A program made the translations under genes and the position numbers. Below are positions 12,249 through 23,165 of a stretch of DNA of 64,000 nucleotides, piece after piece. The number at the start of each line of letters is the position of its first letter. Within the stretch, counting starts at the first letter, position 1. The stretch comes from Druceiella hillmani (Eukaryota; Arthropoda; Insecta; Lepidoptera; Hepialidae): positions 16,622,001 through 16,686,000 of the forward strand of contig JAYKKI010000039.1 in NCBI GenBank assembly GCA_039881145.1, read 5' to 3'. The notes under the pieces were generated by a model. The model made no database searches and was not told where the DNA came from. It saw only the letters and a program-made list of their open reading frames with translations.

Positions 12249-12361
12249 TCTTTGCTAATATCCCACCTGAAGATGTTGTAATACAACGAAACATAGGTCG
12301 TGGTAAAGAACTTCAAGAAAGTAGAAATAATACTACATCACGTAGTTTCATTTAATTGTGA
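12249..12361 (+). mobile_element. Hammerhead-core element, copy 2 (plus)
   Basis: Plus-strand copy in head-to-head orientation with copy 1. It shares ATCTTTGCTAATA, the core region, GTGGTAAAGAACTT, AGTAGAAATAATACTACAT and CACGTAGTTTCATTTAATTG with the copies at 49.1 and 63.5 kb. It has no coding capacity. A Penelope-like or retrozyme-like origin is an inference from the ribozyme-like core and the inverted pairing. Confidence 0.75.
12262..12303 (+). ncRNA. Hammerhead ribozyme-like motif (type I layout)
   Basis: The order of elements fits a type I hammerhead. Stem I strand CCAC (12263-12266) is followed by the core CTGAAGA (12267-12273). Stem II is GTTGT-AAT-ACAAC (12275-12287), then core GAAA (12288-12291). 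A short stem III/loop region follows, reading CCTAGG in other copies and CATAGG here. The cleavage triplet GTC ends at 12299, and stem I strand GTGG (12300-12303) pairs with CCAC. Deviations are one extra T between CTGAAGA and stem II, shared by all copies, and a base change in stem III here. Activity is therefore uncertain. Hammerheads of this kind are known in Penelope-like elements and retrozymes. Confidence 0.45.
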
Positions 12362-12955
12362 TCATTAATTAATTAACAATTTAACTCTAACATTGTTTTC
12401 ATTAAATATCGTCGTTGGCGCAATGGCATTAAGTGACTGGTTATATCGCACTAATGAAATGTACATTTTGACTGATAAATGAAAAATAAGTTTGTGACTA
12501 ATGAATATATAATGCATTCTTGTAAATTGTTTTCTATTTAACGTCCGTAAAGTATTTAAAGATTTAAGTCACCGGCTTAGGTAAATGGCATATAGTCTAA
12601 TGAATTATTTATTGCGTAATTTAAAAATAATAACCGACTGAGTAATCAGTTTAATAGAAATTGATACTGATTATAAATCCAAATAAATAGCCAAAATATA
12701 GGTAATATACTTACTATAACTTAAAAACTTACAAAGAAACAGCTATAAAAATTAATGGCAATTATATCATAAATATGCGCGATATAGAAATTTTGCTAAT
12801 TAAACATAATTTTCGTCTGTGGTGCAACAGCAGAAAATCAGATGATTCGTGTTGAGGTGATGGCTAGCAACCTCTTTCCACTTTCGCGCAATGGCTTAGC
12901 ACCTAAATGTGTGGATGCTTTTACCATTGTGCTATAGATCAACCTCCAAGTTGAG
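12362..12955. other. Non-coding stretch, no gene seen
   Basis: AT-rich DNA with no frames or repeats that could be supported. Confidence 0.5.
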
Positions 12956-12959
12956 TAGT

Positions 12960-13260
12960 TAAATGAGATCTTTAATGATCGATTATGAACACAATTATCA
13001 TTATACCAACTGGCTTAAAGCGAGAGATCGTGAAACCCCACCTGCATCATATTCGAGCGGTTAATATGCGAATACAGCCACCTTGGCAGACGGCCTTTCA
13101 AAATATCTCGCGAAGTGCACGCTGCAAGTGAATAATTGCATAATGCGGCAGCGATGAAGATGCACCTTTAGCTCGTAAAATTGCAATGGCGCCCGGCTCT
13201 GCAAAATGTCGAACCGGTCTTTTCTACAGGCTGTTTTGGTTTATTATTTCATTTGAAATC
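12960..13260. promoter_or_regulatory. Candidate conserved non-coding island
   Basis: A stretch of more balanced composition than its flanks, without reading frames or repeats. It holds homeodomain-like words (TTAATGATCGATTATG, GGTTAATATGCG), CACCTG-type E-box sequence near 13040 and GCTCGTAAAATTGCAATGGC near 13170. The call rests only on composition and motif density; conservation is untested. Confidence 0.25.
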
Positions 13261-13344
13261 ACGATTTAGTAAATATTAAATTAGTTTTTGGAGAAAGTAT
13301 GGACAGTATACTTTTGTTGATAACATACGAGCAGTCTATGTAGT

Positions 13345-13363
13345 ATTTATGTATGTATGTATG

Positions 13364-13415
<52 letters not shown>

Positions 13416-13461
13416 TGTGTGCGCGTGTGTGTGTGTGTGTATGTGTGTGTGTGTGTATATA
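13345..13461. repeat. Compound microsatellite (ATGT)n(AT)n(GT)n
   Basis: GTAT/ATGT units pass into AT and then a long, slightly interrupted GT tract. Alternating purine-pyrimidine DNA of this kind can adopt Z-form. Confidence 0.95.
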
Positions 13462-13589
13462 TCTGATCTAATTGTAGTTACCTATAGCATTAAAATTTGA
13501 GTATTCGCGATCAACTTGATCCATAAATTTGAAGTCGCTGAGCGAGGGTTAAAAGGAGCTACGCTCGAATATACCTGTGAAGGATAAAA

Positions 13590-13890
13590 TCCAAAATGAG
13601 TAAGGTCGACAGAGAACCAAAGTAGTTGACGTAGCAATTGACAACAATAAACTAGAGTCGCAAGAGGCAGGTTGCATTTGCCGAAGGACTAACAAGATGA
13701 GATGAGATCGAGTGGGGACCACGAATATCGAAGCGCAGTGTGGGATTCCTGCCCACCCTTCCCATGCCAGGTGGACTGATGACCTAGAAAAGTTAGCGGG
13801 AAGTGGTTGCATGCAGAAGTCAGAGCAGTGTGTGGTGGCGGGCCTTCGGAAAAGTCTATATCCAGAAATCGATAGTTTCAAGCTGATGAT
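13590..13890 (+). mobile_element. RTE-like reverse transcriptase C-terminus relic
   Basis: Frame-shifted remains of the end of a lepidopteran RTE-type endonuclease-reverse transcriptase. Pieces in order are LESQEAGCICRRTNKMR (family pattern LKWQWAGHxARRTD), EWGPRISKRSVG (family EWRPRTGRRSVG) and ARWTDDLEKLAGSGCMQKSE (family RWTDDL..VAGSGWM..AE). FGKVYIQ then stands in for LGEAYVQ. At least three frame changes show that it is dead. The same family appears at 25.3 kb (minus) and 43.7 kb (plus). Confidence 0.75.
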
Positions 13891-14039
13891 TATGTATGTG
13901 CAGCGAGTACTAATGCAAGTACTTTTATTGAAGTTAGGCGTAGAACACGATTTAAGATATTAAAAGTGTAGTTAGAGAATACTGAATGATTTTCGAATCG
14001 TAACATGCTATTTTATGCACTCGTTAAATAAAGACTGCA

Positions 14040-14385
14040 ACATATGAAACTTGAGACAGCGCGCTGCGACAGAGACAGACATTTGCTGAGCACCGCAGAG
14101 GGCCGTACCCGCGGCCCGCGTCGCAAACTGAACAAAAAGGCCCCGCTCCTGGCTTTAGTTTCTTTTCGCCGCCGACCGCCGAAGCACGCACAACTCTCCA
14201 TACACTGCACTGGATGATGGCACAACTACTCGTGCCGCGCTGGAACCGAAGCGTCGTGATACGTAGGGTTGCATCCAGTCTGACTTTGTCCTCGAGTACT
14301 ATTTAGGATACTTTTGCTTTGTGCTTTAACAGTAGGTGACCTCCGCCCTTAAGTAGGTAAGGTGAGTGCGGCTATATATAAATGG
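14040..14385 (+). promoter_or_regulatory. GC-rich island with strong 5' splice sites and a TATA word
   Basis: About 200 bp (14055-14255) are GC- and CpG-rich in an AT-rich setting, with no supported protein. Just downstream on the plus strand are two overlapping 5' splice-site matches, TAG|GTAAGG at 14356 and the ideal AAG|GTGAGT at 14361. A TATATAAA word follows at 14375-14382. This could be a promoter with a short non-coding first exon for an unseen plus-strand transcript. The order, donor before TATA, means the two signals would belong to different uses. Confidence 0.3.
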
Positions 14386-14825
14386 GCATACTTGTAAGAA
14401 AATATTGTAACTCAATTTTTACTTAATTTTAAATGACCGAATTTGAAATTTTGCAGATTTATTTATTCGCAATAACTATTTAATAAAATTGGATTTTTAT
14501 TTTTTTTAATAACTATATATTTAATAAACATAGGTATTCGTTTTCTTTTATTTCTCAGAGCTATGCTTTAATGTAAATATTATGATGTTCTAAAAAGAAC
14601 TAGATACATTTGTATCAAAGACACATAATTTAATTGTTGATGGAAATTAAATAAAATAATTTTAATTAAAAATTCCCATCCACTCTTTAAGATTTTCTCA
14701 AACCAATGATTGAACATTAGGGACATATTGTCCATTGATTTTGAAGTTTAATACTTCGAAAAAGAGACTGAAAAATAAAAAACGAAAAATCGAACTCCAA
14801 TTTAATCGTTGAAGATCCCCTACTC

Positions 14826-15325
14826 AATGAGATGAGAGAGAAACAAATTTTCCTCTTCTACTTTAGATGCTCCTATGTTTCATTGCGAAATCATAGAGAT
14901 CACTACTTGAAAAACATTCATACACGTAAGATAACAAATATTGAAATTGTAAAGCTATTATGCTGAATCGTAAGCTCCCATCCCATTGAGTCGGAGGTCT
15001 CCCACTCGATGGGATGGGAGAGAAATAAATTTCCTCCCTCTCTTTACATGCTCTCATATTTCATTGTGATTATCACTTGAAGCGTTTACTTGAAAACATT
15101 TCATACACGTTGGATAACAATACTAAAACTATAAAGTTGTTTTGTGTGGATTTCTCCCATCCCTTTGAGTGGGAGGTCTCCCACTCGATGGGATGGGAGA
15201 GAAATAAATTTCCTCCCTCTCTTTACATGCTCTCATATTTCATTGTGATTATCACTTGAAGCGTTTACTTGAAAACATTTCATACACATAAGATAAAAAA
15301 TACTGAAATGCAAGGTTATTATGCA
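14826..15325. repeat. Tandem repeat, about 180-bp units x2.8, with inner hairpin
   Basis: Units share GATGGGATGGGAGAGAAATA, TTTACATGCTCTCATATTTC and AACATTTCATACACRT-like words. ACTCGATGGGATGGGAG is at 15003 and 15183, and a diverged form is near 14822. The last unit has the palindrome GAGTGGGAGGTCTCCCACTC (15167-15186) nested inside CTCCCATCCC...GGGATGGGAG (15154-15199). The short frames across it are artefacts. Confidence 0.85.
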
Positions 15326-16200
15326 TAAATGGTAGAATAGAAGAAAATTATAAGAGGTCTCTTATTGGCTTTGGAGCTCTAAAAAGGCAAAATAGATATT
15401 TATATGAAAAAGAAATCTCCCTTTTTAAGAGTGGTATTTGGAAGGTTTCCAAAAAGGATAAAGTAGTTATTTTTTAGTACTTGCAGACTGTGTTCAATAA
15501 CTGTACAGTGATTTCACTCAGTTTTAAGTTTTCAAAAATTGTTAAAAAAAATAAAGTTTTGAATATATTAATTTTCTGTTTCATAGTCCCAGTAGTGGTC
15601 TACCTTCAAGAAGTCTGTAGCCTCATTAAACTCGTTTTAGATTCATAGACTTTTCGTGTACTCTTTGGCAATGAAATACATAAATTTTATAGGCGATAAA
15701 GTTTACATTAAATGAATTAGCTTTTGAAAAAGTTAATATTGTCTATTACACGTACAAATATACTTGATACATTCCGTATAAGTTATGGCTTACAAGAATG
15801 TCAATGTTATATACATCTTGGCTGATATCGACTTTTGGTATTACGAATCGATTACGAAATAAAATTGTTTACGTATGTCGATCCGACGCAGCATCGGGTT
15901 CAATCTAAATATGGAGGTCGAGCCGAAGGCACAGCAAAACGGTGGTCATTAAAGCTGCATCGCGAAACAAAGAAGTTAATTTTTTTAAGGCACCTTACCC
16001 AATAAAGATTGGCGATAAAACGAAACTTATTGACTTATCGGTAAAGACGTCGCAATGTGGCTCTGAAATGTAATGATAATTTAACTTTTTCAAGTACCCA
16101 AAGTTATAAAGATAAGTCTTTACAGTTGCGCATCCTTATTGGCATTTTTCAGAAATAGACGTCATTTGATGTTAATAATGAGAAGCCGTGAAGATTAAGA
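15326..16200. other. Non-coding stretch with a weak regulatory candidate
   Basis: No gene was found. The part at 15830-16100 is more complex in composition and has TTTTGGTATTACGAATCGAT, CTAAATATGGAGG and CCCAATAAAGATTGGCGAT. It is a candidate conserved element, unproven. Confidence 0.35.
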
Positions 16201-16203
16201 AAA

Positions 16204-16754
16204 AAAATTGTGCGTGTCAACTCCGACGCGCGAGTGGAGTTTACTCCTTAAGTACGATTGGCTTGAAATGTATAAAATAGGTACACTGTATATAAATATA
16301 AATATCATTAAATGTAAATGGAAAATTTTTAATAAAAAAATACGTACAATATAATTATCTTCAAGTCAAACACAAATGCACACGATCAAATTTATACAAC
16401 AAAATTAAAAACATTTAGTAACCTCAGATTAAGAAGTTAAAATTAAAAGACTTTTTAATTTTGTAGGATAGAAGACATTAAATATTCACACATAATGACA
16501 TTTAATGATTACATCTCGTTATAAGCGAACGATAGTAAACTATGTGTGTCACACTCCGTCATTGCGATTACGCCATAAGAAAACGCCAAATAAACATATT
16601 GATATCTCACTCAAAAAATGCACAGAAATGTTGCGCAAAGAGGCCACCTAACGGTTACACTTCTTTTCAACGCTCTGAAGTTCTGATTTAACTCCTCATA
16701 AAACTTCATACCGGGCGCTATATATGAAAATCGATTCTTAAGGAGTAAACTCCA
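16204..16754. mobile_element. TIR element (MITE-like), copy 1
   Basis: The sequence from AAAAATTGTGCGTGTC onward is shared with 63454-64000. Its body is bounded by the inverted words GGAGTTTACTCCTTAAG at about 16236 and CTTAAGGAGTAAACTCC at about 16737. The word GGAGTTTACTCC is itself nearly palindromic. Internal shared words include CACACTCCGTCATTGCG and ATTACGCCATAAG. There is no coding capacity and no clear target duplication. Length is about 520-550 bp. Confidence 0.75.
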
Positions 16755-17559
16755 AAAATATTTTTCATTTTTACGGTTTCATACTTCAAAAAGCAAAAAG
16801 AAAACCTTACAAGATCATTAAGTTCTCTGTTTGTCCGTCTGTCAAAGTCGATTTTCTCGGAAAGTGCGCAAAGAAAAAACTTGGACGGAGACAGGCTGTT
16901 GATGATATTGTTCTGTACTAAAATTTAAAGTACGAATATTCCAGTGATACATACATTGGAAAGCCCTATGTCCAACAAGGCAGGCCGTTTATGACGATGC
17001 GCGGCTACGCTACATTAGAAATTCATCATCTATAAACGTTAAAAAAAATATTTTTTTTGAAAATTAACTTTTGGTCTTTATGCGAACTATATTTTAGGGG
17101 CATATTAATTTTTATACCGCGAAATTAATTGTGACACTCAGACAATGCAATAAATGCTATCGGGGTTAAATTTTTAAATACTAAAAAAGAAACCCTTAAA
17201 AAGTTATTAAGACATTATTTATACAACCTTCCACATTCACGTGCTGTCGCAAAACCTTTTTGGATTAACGTTTTTTGTAAACAACTCACTCTCTTGTTGT
17301 GTAATTATAGAAGTTACCAACGTTATTATCATATTATGTACTTTTTACTGTTACACAAAATCGTGTATTTATTAACAATTCTGTTTAATACTTCTCCTCG
17401 CTCTGTTACTATATTTTAAAATGTCTTGTCTCCACGATCGCAGCTCAAATTATGAAAATATTTTGAACAGCACAGTGTTATTCGTATCCTATATTATTTT
17501 CTACGTAATAAAGGGAATACCTTCGTTACGCTTTGTTAAGAACACTAAGCTTTTTGGAA
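16755..17559. other. Non-coding stretch, possible dispersed repeat remnant
   Basis: It contains CTGTTTGTCCGTCTGTCAAAG and GACGATGCGCGGCTACGCTAC-type sequence often seen next to insect repeats, with a minor variant of the first word. A related GTCCGTCTGTC patch is at 53650. No gene is supported. Confidence 0.4.
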
Positions 17560-17970
17560 ATTTGTCTTTCAAAACTCGATTATTCCTGCAAAGGAGTGCA
17601 TTACATCCTTACTCAATAGCGAAAAACAGACAGCAGAAAATATAGAAAAAGAACTAGTAAACCTAAAGCGACTAGGAGTACCAAAGATAATCGCATTAAA
17701 ATGCTATCAAATGAAACAGACCACAGTCAGCAATATCAAGTAATTTTCATATTAAGTGAAATGTTTCAGATGCCGGTATAAATCTCGACAGTTTTAAAAT
17801 ATTTTTTGTAAGAGGACATGCGGCTGTTAAAAACAACTTTAACATCTAAACTTGAAAGAAATAGGGCGATTTGGATTAAAAATCATTATAACTGGACATT
17901 TGAACAATGGAAAAAATTTTTTGGACCTATAAGGTAGGTTTATGAAAATACTCTGAGAGTCAGCTGTCCC
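17560..17970 (+). mobile_element. Tc1-like transposase relic
   Basis: Broken frames resemble a Tc1/mariner transposase. A basic stretch, RTSKPKATRSTKDNRIK, sits where the second helix-turn-helix would be. A piece reading RNRAIWIKNHYNWTFEQWKK follows, matching the family pattern RLxWAKKHxNWTxEQWKK that precedes the catalytic DE. The catalytic segment itself is lost (FFGPIR then stop). Terminal inverted repeats were not found. Confidence 0.65.
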
Positions 17971-19840
17971 TTTTGTCCTGGATATTATTGGGTGTAACTT
18001 TGTTTTCCAGCCTGACTTGAATCATACTTCTAGATAATATAAACGATTTATTAATGAGAAAAGGCAGTAGAAGTCCTAGAAGTCATAGAATAACTATCCC
18101 AATCTTCCAATTTTGCTCTAATAGAACTGATATAGCACGAATTTTCACAGGAATGTCAACAGTCATTCCTGTTAAAACTCCAACTAGATTTTAAAAAGTT
18201 TGGCATCATCTTTAGGCAAAATGGTAAAAATTGAACTAGGAATTTATTAAGAAATTAATTAACAGAATGGTTGCCGGGGGGTATTCAAATCATAACTGTC
18301 ACTTTGATGAAAGAATTTAATTTAGATAAAATGTTTTATTCATATTAGTATTTCACGGTTTAATGACGTTGTAAGAGAATATAGTGATTTTCCGAGTTTT
18401 CCTACATGTAAATATATGTGTTACAGTGCTCGGTTTCCTTTAGATACAGTGTGATTATACACAGTCTCTAAATGTTCTGAAAAACCAAAACATATATCAG
18501 TGAAAGTTTAATAAAATTCGGGTCAACAATTTTGGCCATTAGCGTCAACGTATGAACAAATCAAAGAAAAAAGCAGACCAGCAAAACGTCCATATTGTGT
18601 TACAGAATAAATAACAAAGATGATATTAGTTCCATGGTTGGGTTATATGCACTTCTAGAAGTATTAAAACAGCATTCTTAAACAGAGAAAAAATTGAAAA
18701 AACAAGCCAGCTAAAAGTTTTTTTTAATACAGAAAAATAAGACATCATGTAACGTTTTTTTGGAAAAACCAGCTTATTTTTCGTAATAGTTTGTAAAATG
18801 TTATTTTCACAGAATATTTTGAATCAGCAAGAAGAAACGAAGCGTCCCGATGTACCCTCCTTAGGCAGTTAGTCGTCGTACAGCTTGCAGGTTGTCTAAA
18901 AAACCCACATAGTCGTACAACTCAAAAAGAGAAGGAAGACAACATAGAACGAATGTCAATGTTAGTTAACAGTTTATTTTTAATTAATTTAGGCAATGGC
19001 TACAAATTAAAAAAACGATCAATATTATTATTTTTTGTAATCGTTTCTAAGAAGTCATTGTGAACTTCCTTAGGTTTTTATTGTTATTTTAATGGTTTAT
19101 TAATAATTCTGGCCATATTAAAAATGAAATATTATGTAATTTTATGAAGGCAGTTTTTTGTTGTCTATTATGGCTACTGGTGGAAATCGTCACGTAAGGA
19201 AAAAACGTTATGACCCCTCCAGGCGACGTTTCCCTTTTGTGCTCTCTTCTCTTTCTATTATATACGGTCGTATGTTTGTGTGTTCTTGCGAGTATCCACA
19301 TAATTGTGCGCGGCCAGCTATATAATCTGACTTTTAAACATGTGTAAATATTATTTAAACTTATTTTTTTTATTCTACTGGCTTTTTATTGTAAGCCGAT
19401 TATCTGCCAGACCGTTTCCAATTCGGTATGTATTTATTTGCATTATAAATTATAAATTATTGCTATATCGTTTACTTAATATTAAACATTTATAAATTAC
19501 AAAAAAAATTGTGCAAATCCATTTACTTTCTACTAATTACTTTATTATTTATTAAATGCTTAAAATTAATGAATTGCAATAAATTGTCGGCATATTCGTT
19601 TATTTTCATTAATAAATTAAATTTTATTAAAAGATGGTGGCCCTGTTTGGGTCCCCCGGTCGCACATGCTTTTGTTTTTTTTCTTTAAATTAATTTCTAT
19701 CTCTGTAACGTCAAGCATATTTTCGCCGGACTGCTTTCTTTCTTAACGTGATAATTTTATGCACGGTTCGTCTAAAGATTTAGACCGCCTGTGAAAACTT
19801 CTTGGTGTGTTTAAAGACAATCAAAATACTGGAAATAAAA
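17971..19840. other. Non-coding stretch, no gene seen
   Basis: AT-rich sequence. A frame near 18845-18940 (RCTLLRQLVVVQLAGC) hints at a transposase end of piggyBac type, but it is too short to name. The region 19160-19310 is more mixed in composition, without support for a gene. Confidence 0.4.
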
Positions 19841-19875
19841 TAGAAATCTGCAGACTGTAAGTCTGCAGATTTCTA
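19841..19875. repeat. Perfect hairpin, 16-bp arms
   Basis: TAGAAATCTGCAGACT (19841-19856), loop GTA, then AGTCTGCAGATTTCTA (19860-19875). The arms are perfect. It could be a transcript hairpin or a small palindromic insertion. Confidence 0.9.
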
Positions 19876-20884
19876 TCATTAGTTTTCTATCACTAGTGTA
19901 AAGTATAGAGATGTTACTTTTTGTGTAGCTGTTAGGTATGAATACAATTTGTGCATTGGTTCAAAATACCAATGGGCGGGGTGCTATGCTTAGTAAAGTA
20001 GTGTTATTGTTATTTTATTTATACCTCCCTTATTCATTTTCACAGTAATACAAAAGGTATTACTCAAATTCAACGATTGTTTGGGCCTGCTTAAGTAAAT
20101 ACTTGTTGCAGTTATTCTCCAGCTAATATTTTATAAAAATTATAAGGTGATGCAGGTATTCGGTGCAGTTAGCGCCGAAAAGGGCCAAATTCGGTCGTGT
20201 TATTGCTGCTCAACTTAAATAAAATAATCCAAAAACCTTCACTGCTCCATTGTCCGGTATAACCGAACTGGCTGTTATTAACATTGTCAACGTTCAGGAC
20301 GGAAGCTATAACTTCTGATGCGGATAATTTCACAATTCCAGAAACCCGAGCCACAGTTAACAAATCTCTATCTAATCCTGTGGCATTCGATGCTGTACAT
20401 TCGTAAAGATTATTAGGGGACGCTGATATATTTTATAATGAAAATAATTTTGTAAAACATAGTTGTAAATTATGCAGAATATATTTAGAAGCGAAACAGA
20501 CTGAATATATATTACACATATGATATGGCCACCTTAAAACCTTGACTCAGTGCGATCGAGTTTTGTGGGAAGAGCTATAGAGATCAATCAGTGCGGTGAA
20601 TCTAAAGCAGCTTAATCTTAATTTTTAGCTCTAACGTCTGGAGTGATGATAGCAACAAGGTATATTTCCGGTTCTTCTTTAATAAAAAGGCAAGTGTTTA
20701 TGATTGTATAACTGTCGGTTTATGTTCCCATTTGATGGTTTATAATACGCTTTATATTAGCTTTACTTGTATGTATGTATGTACGAATAAGTATGAATGT
20801 AACCAAATCATTCATTTAAACTTCCTAACGTCCGAATTATTTAAAATTTTGCACACGTGTCAATAAACGATGACAAATAATTTC
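19876..20884. other. Non-coding stretch, no gene seen
   Basis: Mixed AT-rich sequence. An open frame on the minus strand at 20169-20363 has no recognisable domain. GTATGTATGTACG near 20773 is a short simple repeat. Confidence 0.4.
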
Positions 20885-21350
20885 TTAGTTAAAAATTATA
20901 GTATAAAAAAACTAAAAAAAAACACTTTTACCGTAATACGAGTTCAAAAATAAAAAATAATCTTTAAATATCAAGATGTTGGTGAAGGGCGAAATAATGC
21001 CTTACAACTCGGTGTAATTTTTTTTAAATAAGCTTAAAATGAGAATAAAGGGATTGACAAAAAATTTACTTTAATGTGAAAAAGTGTGCTCTAGACTTAC
21101 ATTAACGACAACTGATATTAAACACTCCAGTTTTTTTATATTAAAGTTAATTTTTTTTGTAGTAATTGATAAATATATTATTGACAAACAAATTATTGTT
21201 ATTTTAAACTTATTAAAAAAAAATAATTAAATTACACCGAGTTATGAATCATCCTTGCGCTCTTGATCAAAATTTTTATATTTAAAAATTATTTTTGATT
21301 TTTAGTTCATGTTGCTATAAAAGTCTGGTTTTTTAACTATAATTTTATTA
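20885..21350. mobile_element. MITE-like element with long diverged inverted ends
   Basis: The left part (20885-21050) and the right part (21200-21350, inverted) share AACTCGGTGTAATTT, AAAAATAATYTTTAAATAT and an AAAAATTATAGT outer end in the same order. The arms are about 150-170 bp, diverged by small changes, around a 150-bp middle. There is no coding capacity. Target duplications were not resolved. Confidence 0.65.
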
Positions 21351-21565
21351 TTTTAATAAATATTAGTTTATAAGTATTGTGGACGTGTCTTATTTGGCGT
21401 AGTAGATACATAATCAGAGACTAGGTCTAACTAACTGCCCGTATTGGATTTAATCAATTTTTTATTTTATAATTATATATGGTTAACTTAAAAAAGGTAC
21501 TCTCTCAACAGTTTAGTTGTTACTCTGTGCTTTAGATCATGTTACACTCTTGGTTTTTTGGTATA

Positions 21566-21655
21566 CATTTTAAATTTGCTGTTATACATCTTGCATTTGC
21601 TGTTACACATCCTGAATTTGTTGTTACACATATTTAATTTGCTATTGCGCAGGAT
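21566..21655. repeat. Short tandem repeat, 21-bp units x4
   Basis: Units read TTACACATCYTGAATTTGCTG with variants such as TATACATTTTAAATTTGCTGT (one base shifted). They are small, local and non-coding. Confidence 0.8.
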
Positions 21656-22834
21656 TTTTTTATAGATTTCATTGTACAATATTTTTAAACACTATTTTGG
21701 TGTTGTTTTTAACAGTTTTTTTACTAACAAGTACTCCTAGGACGCGATTTTAAAACAGGAAATAGATTATTTGTAATATTTATTAATATATACCTTCAAA
21801 CTGTCGTAGATTTTCATGTTATATATAATATCTTGATACGTTATTCTAACGCAGCGTGCATTATGGTTAAAAAAAAATATAATTCGAAAATAGACCTGAC
21901 ACTTTAAAAAAAATAAATATTTTGAATTTTTTTTCAGATAGAATCATTTTTTTATTTTTTTTGTTTTAGAATTAGAGAATAAATAACATTACGAATTATA
22001 CGAATTATCAGCTGAGATTTTTAATGATATTTGATTTCTAAAAAGGGAGTAACTTCGTAGTTTTTAAAATTTCATTTTATATGAGAATAGGATGTGATAT
22101 AATAATTACATTAAAGAGATTTCACAAAAAAACATTTTTTTTTACGATTTCGAACTTTTAAGGTCTTTGAAACGGTTTGTTTTTCTCCTATTCCCAAAAA
22201 AAATTATTTACAGAATTACGAGAGGAATCGGCCTTGGGAAGATATATCCCAGGATAAATACAGTCTGTAACATCCAAATCAAGAAAAGTGTTTCTGAACA
22301 TTGACTTGCATATAGTATTTGTTTTTCTCCGCGTAAAAAAAATTAAATGTAGTGTACTTTTTCACATATCAAATGTAGTGTAATTTTTCATATTTCGCTT
22401 TTTTGCCAATCTAGAGGAAACATTTTTAGTGTCAGACTTGAACGTATTCAATTTACCGGTTTTTTAAGGTCAAAGCAAAAAGTTTCCTCATCTATTTACA
22501 TGTTTGTCGATTCGTGGTCTATCGTCTTCCTACATCTTCGTCACGCGTCTAGTTCAAGAGCCGACGGCACAGTGAGGTCTTCTAGCGTTCAAATTTCGTA
22601 TTTACAGTTTATACAGACATGTTGCAGGTAAATTAACAATATAACATGGAGAATTAAGCTTCCATTTATGTTTAAAAAAGGCTGTGAATTTAATTACTTA
22701 ACTACTATTTAAAACATAGCAACCATTTTAGGGTTTGCAGCCAAACTAGGAACCTTTATAGTTTCTTTCTGTTTGTCTGCGTGTTTGTCTGTTCATCTGT
22801 ATATAATAACCGTTTTACTCGCAGATTATTAGAC
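21656..22834. other. Non-coding stretch, no gene seen
   Basis: AT-rich. A 25-bp word, AAATGTAGTGTAMTTTTTCA, occurs twice at about 22345-22392. A slightly richer patch at 22500-22590 has no protein similarity. Confidence 0.45.
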
Positions 22835-23165
22835 AAAGCTGGTTGATAGTCAGTTCAGCGTGGTAGCTAAAGCTAGTTGATATTCAGTTCAGCATGGTAG
22901 CTAAAGCTGGTTGATATTCAGTTCAGCATGGTAGCTAAAGCTGGTTGATATTCAGTTCAGCATGGTAGCTAAAACTGGTTGATATTCAGTTCAGCATGGT
23001 AGCTAAAGCTGGTTAATATTCAGTTCAGCATGGTAGCTAAAGCTGGTTGATATTCAGTTCAGCATGGTAGTTAAAGCTGGTTGATATTCAGTTCAGTATG
23101 GTAGATGAAGCTGGTTGATATTCAGTTCAGCATGGTAGATAAAACTGGTTGATATTCAGTTCAGC
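22835..23165. repeat. Minisatellite, 34-bp units x9.7
   Basis: The consensus begins AAAGCTGGTTGATATTCAGT and ends TCAGCATGGTAGCT. The copies are highly alike, which suggests recent expansion. It is non-coding: the period is not a multiple of three and TGA recurs. Confidence 0.95.

Noticed and set aside
18845..18940. Possible piggyBac-type transposase end
   Set aside because: About 30 residues with only a loose pattern match, no zinc-finger Cys residues and no terminal repeats found.
22835..23165. CRISPR-like array of direct repeats
   Set aside because: The repeats are contiguous 34-bp units without distinct spacers, in a eukaryotic genome. It is a minisatellite.
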